Shown in pieces: positions 58,664-64,000 of a DNA stretch of 64,000 nucleotides (positions are counted from its first letter, which is position 1; every line of letters begins with the position of its first letter). The stretch lies in assembly GCA_029624735.1 (NCBI GenBank), contig JARSSM010000010.1, positions 1 through 64,000 on the forward strand, written 5' to 3'. This DNA is from Defluviicoccus sp. Lineage in GTDB: Bacteria > Pseudomonadota > Alphaproteobacteria > Rhodospirillales > Defluviicoccaceae. The notes below the pieces were generated by a model that was given only the letters and a program-made list of their open reading frames with translations, searched no databases and was not told the DNA's origin. The position numbers were made by a program, and so were the translations under genes.

Positions 58664-58714
58664 CAACGGCGCGAAGCCCCGAGCAATTGAGGAATGCTGA
58701 TTTTTTCACATCCC

Positions 58715-59014
58715 TCAAGCGGCACGCGGTTCAATGGACTGAAGTTCGGCCTCGATCTGCCGGCGCCGCTCCATCAGGTCGTAGTCGTTCTGCAGGCCGA
58801 GAAAGACGCCCTCCGAGATGCCGAAGTAACGGGCGAGGCGGAGATCGGTGTCGGCCGTGACGGAGCGCTCGCCGAGGACCAGCTCGTTGATCCGTCTGGG
58901 CGGCACGTGGACGGCGCGGGCCAGCGCATTCTGGCTCAGGCCCATCGGCTTCAGGAAGTCTTCGAGCAGGATTTCGCCAGGATGCGGGTTCGGCAGCCGC
59001 TCGTCGTCAGTCAT
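58715..59014 (-). CDS. higA: HigA-family antitoxin, copy 1
   Basis: A 99-residue helix-turn-helix antitoxin (NPHPGEILLEDFLKPMGLSQ, ALARAVHVPPRRINELVLGE, ARYFGISEGVFLGLQNDYDL). It represses its own operon and blocks HigB. ATG 59014 overlaps the end of higB, so toxin comes first, the normal higBA order. A near-identical copy (three residue changes) lies 0.9 kb to the right. Confidence 0.92.
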   Translation of the reverse strand: MTDDERLPNPHPGEILLEDFLKPMGLSQNALARAVHVPPRRINELVLGERSVTADTDLRLARYFGISEGVFLGLQNDYDLMERRRQIEAELQSIEPRAA

Positions 59015-59291
59015 GGTAGTCGACGATCTCGACATCGCTCGGCCCTCCTTCCGTCCAGACGAAACAGATCCGCCACTGATCGTTGATGCGCACGCTGTGC
59101 TGACCGGCCCGACTGCCCTTGAGCGCCTCCAGCCGATTGCCGGGAGGAATGCGTAGATCACCGAGCACCTTCGCCTGGTTCAGAAGACGCAGCTTTCGCA
59201 AGGCGACCGCCTGGATGTCGGGCGGCAGCCTGCGGCTTCGCCGGCCGCTCCAGATGCGTTCCGTCTCGGGATCGGCGAAGCCCCTGATCAT
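59007..59291 (-). CDS. higB: HigB-family toxin, copy 1
   Basis: A 94-residue RelE-fold mRNA interferase (MIRGFADPETERIWSGRRSR, ALRKLRLLNQAKVLGDLRIP, SVRINDQWRICFVW, ending DVEIVDYHD). The RINDQWRI and DVEIVDYH motifs define the family. It starts about 10 bases from a palindrome that is probably the operator. Appears intact. Confidence 0.92.
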   Translation of the reverse strand: MIRGFADPETERIWSGRRSRRLPPDIQAVALRKLRLLNQAKVLGDLRIPPGNRLEALKGSRAGQHSVRINDQWRICFVWTEGGPSDVEIVDYHD

Positions 59292-59301
59292 CGCCGCTGA
59301 C

Positions 59302-59320
59302 TATAACGCCGTGCGTTATA
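59302..59320. promoter_or_regulatory. Operator palindrome of higBA copy 1
   Basis: Perfect arms tataacgc / gcgttata with a three-base centre (cgt), 10 bases before the higB ATG. The second copy keeps the arms and changes the centre, consistent with a HigA binding site. Confidence 0.7.
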
Positions 59321-59469
59321 GGCTGCAAGCGGTCGCCCGCCCCAATCGCCTGCGCGCGTTTGCGCACGATTTCGCGCTTTTCTGCTGACATAGTGCTGAC
59401 ACGGGGCGCGGTAGCACGCCGGCGGGATCGTCGGATCTCCCGCTAACGCACTGATATCGGCTAAGAATT

Positions 59470-59519
59470 TGGCGCGCCCGAGAGGACTCGAACCCCTAAC
59501 CTTCTGATCCGTAGTCAGA
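59470..59519 (-). other. 3' fragment of tRNA-Arg(ACG) (attachment-site remnant)
   Basis: Read on the minus strand: complete anticodon arm tctgactacggatcaga (anticodon ACG), then variable loop, T arm (aggggttcgagtcctct) and acceptor end gggcgcgcca. The 5' half is absent. The flank (caaattct then gatatc) resembles that of the tRNA-fMet fragment. The 59292-59469 stretch has no gene. Confidence 0.8.
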
Positions 59520-59552
59520 GCGTAGTCCTGCGTGGTTGTGCGTCGTTCTGCG
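59520..59552. repeat. Pair of 13-bp motifs next to tRNA-Arg fragment
   Basis: gcgtagtcctgcg (59520-59532) directly abuts the tRNA fragment; gcgtcgttctgcg (59540-59552) follows. Same orientation as the pairs at 58641 and 40308. Confidence 0.65.
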
Positions 59553-59604
59553 GAGGGGCGCCAATCAGAGAGCACCAGAGGATGAGCACTTCTTGGACCC
59601 CTTC

Positions 59605-59904
59605 TCACGCCGCGCGCGGTTCAATGGCCTGTAGTTCCGCTTCGATCTGTCGGCGGCGCTCCATCAGGTCGTAGTCGTTCTGCAGCCCGAGAAAGACGCC
59701 CTCCGACAGGCCAAAGTAGCGGGCGAGGCGGAGATCGGTATCGGCCGTGACGGAGCGCTTACCGAGGACGAGTTCGTTGATCCGCCTTGGCGGCACGTGG
59801 ACGGCGCGGGCGAGAGCATTCTGGCTCAGGCCCATCGGCTTCAGGAAGTCTTCGAGCAGGATTTCGCCAGGATGCGGGTTCGGCAGCCGCTCGTCGTCAG
59901 TCAT
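59605..59904 (-). CDS. higA: HigA-family antitoxin, copy 2
   Basis: A 99-residue antitoxin almost identical to copy 1 (Lys for Glu in LVLGKRS, Leu for Ile in YFGLSEG, Ala for Ser in LQAIEPRAA). The helix-turn-helix is unchanged, so the two antitoxins probably bind the same operator arms. Overlaps higB copy 2. Confidence 0.92.
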   Translation of the reverse strand: MTDDERLPNPHPGEILLEDFLKPMGLSQNALARAVHVPPRRINELVLGKRSVTADTDLRLARYFGLSEGVFLGLQNDYDLMERRRQIEAELQAIEPRAA

Positions 59905-60181
59905 GGTAGTCGACGATCTCGACATCGCTCGGCCCTCCTTCCGTCCAGACGAAACAGATCCGCCACTGATCATTGATACGCACGCTGTGTTGACCGGCAC
60001 GGCTGCCCTTCAGCGCTTCCAACCGGTTGCCAGGCGGCACTCGGAGATCAGCGAGCACCTTCGCCTGGTTCAAGAGACGCAACTTTCGGAGCGCCACCGC
60101 CTGGATGTCGGGCGGTAGCCTGCGGCTCCGCCGACCGTTCCAGATGGTTTCCGCCTCGGGATCGGCGAAGCTCCTGATCAT
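59897..60181 (-). CDS. higB: HigB-family toxin, copy 2
   Basis: A 94-residue toxin differing from copy 1 at six positions, all in the first half (for example MIRSFADPEAETIWNGRRSR), with the C-terminal active-site region unchanged. Recent duplication or repeated insertion is likely. Its own palindrome lies 11 bases upstream. Confidence 0.92.
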   Translation of the reverse strand: MIRSFADPEAETIWNGRRSRRLPPDIQAVALRKLRLLNQAKVLADLRVPPGNRLEALKGSRAGQHSVRINDQWRICFVWTEGGPSDVEIVDYHD

Positions 60182-60191
60182 CGCACCTGAC

Positions 60192-60210
60192 TATAACGCG
60201 GCGCGTTATA
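60192..60210. promoter_or_regulatory. Operator palindrome of higBA copy 2
   Basis: Perfect 9-bp arms tataacgcg / cgcgttata around one base, at the same place relative to higB as in copy 1. The stretch from here to 60399 has no gene. Confidence 0.7.
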
Positions 60211-60399
60211 TGGTGCAAGGCCGGCGAATCGCCGCAGTAGCCGAAGTTCCTGAAGGCGCATTTCTCGCCGGAAAATCACCTCTCGCTTGTTCGCGGGATT
60301 ACGCGCGAATGCGCGCAATTGCGCTAACTAGCTGACATGATTGTGCTTGTCGTCGTGTGCGCTATCCTCGGGGTTATCGCGGCTCAAGGAAATCCGCCT

Positions 60400-60600
60400 T
60401 TGCCCAACGCCCTCGATCCAAACCGTATGACCGCTGCCGAGCGCTTTGATGAGATCGCCGAGATCCTCGCCGCCGGCATTGTGCGGCTGAAAGCTCGGCA
60501 GTCGGCACACCGCCCCTGCGACCGCAGAGACCTTTCCCTTGCTATCCCCGCCCACCAGAGCCGTCATGGCCGGAAACCAAAATGCAGAGAAAGACCATGA
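60400..60600 (+). CDS. Small protein of the DUF2924-recombinase operon
   Basis: A 66-residue protein from TTG 60400 (AAGGA ahead): PNALDPNRMTAAERFDEIAE, ILAAGIVRLKARQS. This short helical protein regularly precedes DUF2924 and a serine recombinase in alphaproteobacteria. Role unknown. The stop overlaps the DUF2924 start. Confidence 0.7.
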   Translation: MPNALDPNRMTAAERFDEIAEILAAGIVRLKARQSAHRPCDRRDLSLAIPAHQSRHGRKPKCRERP

Positions 60601-61043
60601 GTGATAGTGTGTTAGCGCAATTGGCGGCGCTGCCGGGGAAGTCCACGCCGGAGCTCAAGCAGCTCTGGCGCGAGCTGTTCGATGGTGAGGCGCCGCGCTA
60701 CAATCGCCGCTTTCTGGAGAGCCGGCTCGCGTACCGGATCCAGGAACTGCAGTATGGCGGCCTCAAGCCCGCAACCGCTGCTCGCCTGGAGGCACTGGGC
60801 GAGGAGCTCGACGGCGGCAGGATCGAGGTGCGCCGCAAGCGCGCCGATGAGCGGCCAATCGCCGGCACGAAACTGATCCGCGAGTGGAAAGGCGTCGAGC
60901 ACACGGTGACTGTGCTGGACGACGGTTACGATTATCAGGGGCGCCCCTACAAGTCGCTCTCGGCCGTCGCCCGCGCGATCGCCGGTACGCGCTGGAATGG
61001 GTGGGTTTTCTTCGGCGTGCGCCGCTCGGGAGCGGGGCAATGA
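60597..61043 (+). CDS. DUF2924 family protein
   Basis: A 148-residue protein with family motifs STPELKQLWRELFDGEAPRY, NRRFLESRLAYRIQELQYGG and GYDYQGRPYKSLSAVARAIA, TRWNGWVFFGV. It is a constant companion of large serine recombinases and may be an accessory factor. Overlaps both neighbours by four bases (ATGA). Confidence 0.9.
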   Translation: MSDSVLAQLAALPGKSTPELKQLWRELFDGEAPRYNRRFLESRLAYRIQELQYGGLKPATAARLEALGEELDGGRIEVRRKRADERPIAGTKLIREWKGVEHTVTVLDDGYDYQGRPYKSLSAVARAIAGTRWNGWVFFGVRRSGAGQ

Positions 61044-62353
61044 GGAAGCCTGTCACCCGCAAGCTTCGCTGCGCGGTCTATACTCGGAAGTCGACCGAGG
61101 AAGGTCTCGACATGGAGTTCAACAGCCTCGACGCGCAGCGCGAGGCTTGCGAGGCCTATGTCGCCAGTCAGAAGCCGGAAGGCTGGGTTCTGGTGCCGGA
61201 CCACTATGACGACGGCGGCTTCTCCGGCGGCACGCTCGAACGGCCGGCACTGAAACGCCTGCTCGTTGATATTGAGGACGGCCGGGTCGACGTCGTCGTG
61301 GTCTACAAAATCGATCGGCTGAGCCGGTCGCTGATGGATTTTGCGAAGCTGGTCGAGGTATTCGACCGCCGCGGCGTCACCTTCGTCAGCGTCACGCAGT
61401 CCTTCAACACCACCACGTCGATGGGCCGGCTGACGCTGAACATCCTGCTGTCGTTCGCGCAGTTCGAGCGCGAAGTGATCGGCGAGCGGATCCGCGACAA
61501 GTTCGCGGCCTCGCGGGCGCGTGGCATGTGGATGGGCGGCCATCCGCCGCTCGGCTACGATGTCAAGGACCGCAAACTCGTCATCAACGAAACCGAGGCC
61601 AACGTTGTGCGAATGATCTTCGAGCGGTTCCTGAAGGTCGGCTCGGCCACGGTTCTGGTCAGGGAGCTCGCGACCGAACGCGTGGCCACCAAGCGCGGCA
61701 AGCCGATGGATAAGGGCTTCCTCTACAAGCTGCTCAACAACCGCGTCTATCTCGGCGAAGCGGTTCACAAGGGGGTGGCGCATCCCGGCGAGCACACGGC
61801 GATCATCGATCGCGATCTGTGGGACAAGGTCCACGCGATAATCCGGCAGAGCCCCCGCAGCCGCGCCGCCAACACCCGGGCGCAGACGCCGGCCCTGCTG
61901 AAGGGGATCCTGTTCGGCGCCGACGGCCGCGCGATGTCGCCGACGCATGCGCGCAAGGGCGGGCGGCTTTACCGCTACTACGTCGCCGCCGGCTTGCTCA
62001 AAGGCGACACGCCCCCGGGCGTGGTGCGTCGGGCGCCGGCCGCCGAATTGGAAGCCGCCGTGGTCGATCAGCTGCGCGGCCTGCTGCGGTCGCCGGAGAT
62101 CATTGTTGGCACGTGGCGGTCGGCGCGGCCGGAGATCGAAGATCTGTCGGAAACCGAAGTGTGCGAGGCACTGCTGAACCTCGATCCGATCTGGGACGAG
62201 CTGTTCCCGGCCGAGCAGGCCCGCATTCTCCAGCTCCTTGTCGAACGCGTCGATGTTCACCCGGACCGCCTCGACCTGCAGCTGCGCGTCGACGGGTTGC
62301 AGACGCTGGTCGCCGATCTGCGCGCCGGGAAACCTGAGCGGAGGGCGGCCTGA
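61040..62353 (+). CDS. Large serine recombinase
   Basis: A 437-residue site-specific recombinase. The catalytic domain has the nucleophile Ser in AVYTRKSTEEGL and the DRLSRS motif (VVVYKIDRLSRSLMDFAKLV), plus NILLSFAQFEREVIGERIRD. The recombinase domain is GHPPLGYDVKDRKLVINETE to SATVLVRELA, and a C-terminal coiled region follows. The usual zinc-ribbon cysteines are not seen. It would move the island it sits on; the att sites were not found. Confidence 0.92.
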   Translation: MRKPVTRKLRCAVYTRKSTEEGLDMEFNSLDAQREACEAYVASQKPEGWVLVPDHYDDGGFSGGTLERPALKRLLVDIEDGRVDVVVVYKIDRLSRSLMDFAKLVEVFDRRGVTFVSVTQSFNTTTSMGRLTLNILLSFAQFEREVIGERIRDKFAASRARGMWMGGHPPLGYDVKDRKLVINETEANVVRMIFERFLKVGSATVLVRELATERVATKRGKPMDKGFLYKLLNNRVYLGEAVHKGVAHPGEHTAIIDRDLWDKVHAIIRQSPRSRAANTRAQTPALLKGILFGADGRAMSPTHARKGGRLYRYYVAAGLLKGDTPPGVVRRAPAAELEAAVVDQLRGLLRSPEIIVGTWRSARPEIEDLSETEVCEALLNLDPIWDELFPAEQARILQLLVERVDVHPDRLDLQLRVDGLQTLVADLRAGKPERRAA

Positions 62354-62799
62354 TGACCGAGTCTCGCCTCAGCGCCGACGGCCGCACGCTCACCGTGAGC
62401 GTGCCGATGACGTTCATCAAGCGCGGTGGCCGAAAGCTGGTCATCTCGCCAGACGGCGCGCCATTATGGGCGCCGCCGCGTCGGCGGATCGACAACGCCA
62501 TGATCAAGGCGCTGGCGAGGGCGTTTCGGTGGCGGAAGCTGATGGAGACGGGCGAGTACGGCACGGTTGAGGACATCGCCGCGGCCGAAAAGATCAACGC
62601 CTCCTACGTCAGCCGGGTGCTCCGGCTCACCCTGCTCGCACCCAACATCGTCGAGGCCATACTGGATGGGCGGCAGCCGCCGACGATGACGCTGGCGGTG
62701 CTAATGCGGCCGTTCCCGGTGGCGTGGAGGGAGCAGCTGGTGCAGTATGCCAGCAATATGAAGCCATCAACCGGCGGACTACCCCATCAGACCGATTGA
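62353..62799 (+). CDS. Recombinase-associated HTH protein
   Basis: A 148-residue basic protein: RRIDNAMIKALARAFRWRKL and a helix-turn-helix-like VEDIAAAEKINASYVSRVLR followed by LTLLAPNIVEAILDGRQPPT, similar to the KorB/ParB-type helices found downstream of such recombinases. It could assist recombination or regulate the operon. One-base overlap with the recombinase stop. Confidence 0.75.
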   Translation: MTESRLSADGRTLTVSVPMTFIKRGGRKLVISPDGAPLWAPPRRRIDNAMIKALARAFRWRKLMETGEYGTVEDIAAAEKINASYVSRVLRLTLLAPNIVEAILDGRQPPTMTLAVLMRPFPVAWREQLVQYASNMKPSTGGLPHQTD

Positions 62800-62843
62800 C
62801 AGAAGGGGTCGGAATTCATTCGGTCAGCCCCGTCGGCCACGGA

Positions 62844-64000
62844 TCAGAGGGCGGAAGCTTCATGTCCGGCGCTCTCGCACCTTTGCTTAATGAGCAGGAG
62901 CCTGCCTGCCTGCCAGTCCTCTGGAACGCGGTGGGGAATTGCGCACGCAATTGCCAACACGGATTCATCACCCTGGATCAAGAGTCGTTTCTCTCGCGCG
63001 AAAGAACGTATTTGTTGCCAAGCGTTCGCTCCAAGTGCCACAACCTCGGTCACGGCCACCAAACCATCGGCGACCCGCTGATCATCCTGTTGTGTTTTAT
63101 CCGCCGCGTGAGCGTCGCTCGGGGCAAGAAGAAATGACTGGAAAGCCGGGTCAAGCGGGACTGCAGTCTCCAGGGCGTTCTTGCGGCAGGCTTGTTGCTT
63201 GGCCCACTCCGAAATGTTCTGGCCGGCCTGGGGCGGGGAACGCAGGATGACCGTCATTACCTCGGCGATGGCAAGTAACTGCCGTTCAAGAACATCGCCA
63301 GCGGCCTGCATGGCCCAGATTTTCAGATAATCGAGGCGGCCGCCGCCTGAGCACTCCGTCGCCAGGGCGGACAGGCGTGCGGTGGTGTAAGCGACGATCT
63401 GGGCACGGTAGCCGCCCTCGTACCACGATGCTTTCGAAACGAGCATTTCCGTGGTTCGGAACAGGATCGTCCGCGCAGCAGCGCCCCGATACCAGTCGTC
63501 ACTGTAAAGGCTGCGTTTTCGCTCATCCATCCACTCCCTGGTAATGCGTTCGGCGAACTGCGTGAACGATTTCTCGGCGCCTTTGCAGGCGATGTCCGGC
63601 AACAGATCGAAGCAGTTCTCGACTTTCGCCAGATCGGTCTTCGTGATCACCTGGTTCCGCGGATTGCGACGGAGGAACTGCTCCCGTTTTGTCGCCGTCA
63701 TCCCCGCCTGATCGTTCAGATGCTGACCGCGGGCACGCTCGTAGTACCAGTGCGTCTGAACCTGCGAGCCGCCCACAGCTGGCGCCAGGATGCGCCGGGA
63801 TATCCCTTCCATCCTTTGATGGAACGGATGGTTGGCAAAGAAGTCGCTGGCCCTGACGCTGTTCTGACTGTTAGAAAAACGCGATATTCGTGGGATCAGC
63901 TCTACCGCGATATCCGGCTTCACCACAGACAGTTTCATTGGAACGAATACAGAAGATTCTGGTAGTTTGCCTTCCCTTTGCATCGCGGCAAGAGACGCTG
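62844..64000 (-). CDS. AIPR (abortive infection) family protein, C-terminal part
   Basis: At least 380 residues; the frame stays open to the window edge, so the N-terminus lies outside. The AIPR signature is RISRFSNSQNSVRASDFFAN, HPFHQRMEGISRRILAPA, THWYYERARGQHLNDQ and ITKTDLAKVENCF. The family was named from a plasmid phage-resistance gene. Its N-terminal nuclease-like part is not visible here. It converges on the recombinase operon with a 44-base gap and is probably island cargo. Confidence 0.85.
   Translation of the reverse strand, partial: ASLAAMQREGKLPESSVFVPMKLSVVKPDIAVELIPRISRFSNSQNSVRASDFFANHPFHQRMEGISRRILAPAVGGSQVQTHWYYERARGQHLNDQAGMTATKREQFLRRNPRNQVITKTDLAKVENCFDLLPDIACKGAEKSFTQFAERITREWMDERKRSLYSDDWYRGAAARTILFRTTEMLVSKASWYEGGYRAQIVAYTTARLSALATECSGGGRLDYLKIWAMQAAGDVLERQLLAIAEVMTVILRSPPQAGQNISEWAKQQACRKNALETAVPLDPAFQSFLLAPSDAHAADKTQQDDQRVADGLVAVTEVVALGANAWQQIRSFAREKRLLIQGDESVLAIACAIPHRVPEDWQAGRLLLIKQRCESAGHEASAL

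Noticed and set aside
58591..59519. Complete tRNA genes for Met and Arg
   Set aside because: Only the anticodon-to-3' parts are present; the 5' acceptor and D arms are missing at both sites.
1..64000. CRISPR array
   Set aside because: No regularly spaced direct repeats of CRISPR size were seen; the repeats found are short motifs, palindromes or tandem duplications.

Overview
The window is high-GC, Gram-negative DNA (porin, RND pump, periplasmic c-type cytochrome). Its protein types (Rhodospirillales-like porin, DUF6456/DUF6511 phage genes, the DUF2924 plus serine recombinase cassette) point to an alphaproteobacterium, possibly Rhodospirillales. That placement is inference from protein character only.

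Layout. 1-6.7 kb is mostly chromosomal: the end of a CusA-type metal efflux pump, a stray phage tail-fibre fragment, a PepSY-like secreted protein, a DUF4114 protein, an OmpR-type two-component system and a porin. 6.8-40.9 kb is a lambda-type prophage read leftward. Its late genes run from terminase at 22.2 kb down to a frameshifted, truncated DUF2460 tail gene at 6.8 kb. Its early genes run from an AlpA-like HTH gene at 40.9 kb to two ParB-methyltransferases at 26 kb. Three lone modules on the opposite strand sit at junctions of the late operon: an unrecognised low-GC gene, a DinJ-YafQ toxin-antitoxin pair and a DUF488 gene. A larger plus-strand cassette (22.3-25.3 kb) carries an amidoligase and a gamma-glutamylcyclotransferase. 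No tape measure, baseplate, endolysin, repressor or tyrosine integrase is visible, so the phage is probably defective.

41-46.5 kb looks like a defence-type module: a CapW/BrxR-like WYL regulator overlapping a UvrD-family helicase, divergent from two adjacent genes of unknown function. 46.5-58.3 kb is chromosomal and centred on nitric oxide: NsrR, a quinol-type NO reductase, NnrS, a DUF6306 protein, a b561-SHP cytochrome fusion with a 49-residue partner, then a PepSY protein with a second two-component system. Two perfect palindromes of NsrR-box type lie between the reductase and nnrS.

58.3-64 kb is a mobile zone: two near-identical HigBA units, each next to a different tRNA 3' fragment and a pair of 13-bp motifs, then a DUF2924 / large serine recombinase / HTH operon, then the C-terminal part of an AIPR (abortive infection) protein cut by the window edge. 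The same 13-bp motif pair occurs beside the prophage HTH gene at 40.3 kb, linking the prophage end to these tRNA scars.

The most novel-looking items are the WYL-helicase module with its two unknown genes, the tRNA-tagged HigBA units, an initiator-like tRNA in the prophage, a canonical -1 frameshift site in the tail chaperone, and an amidoligase cassette.
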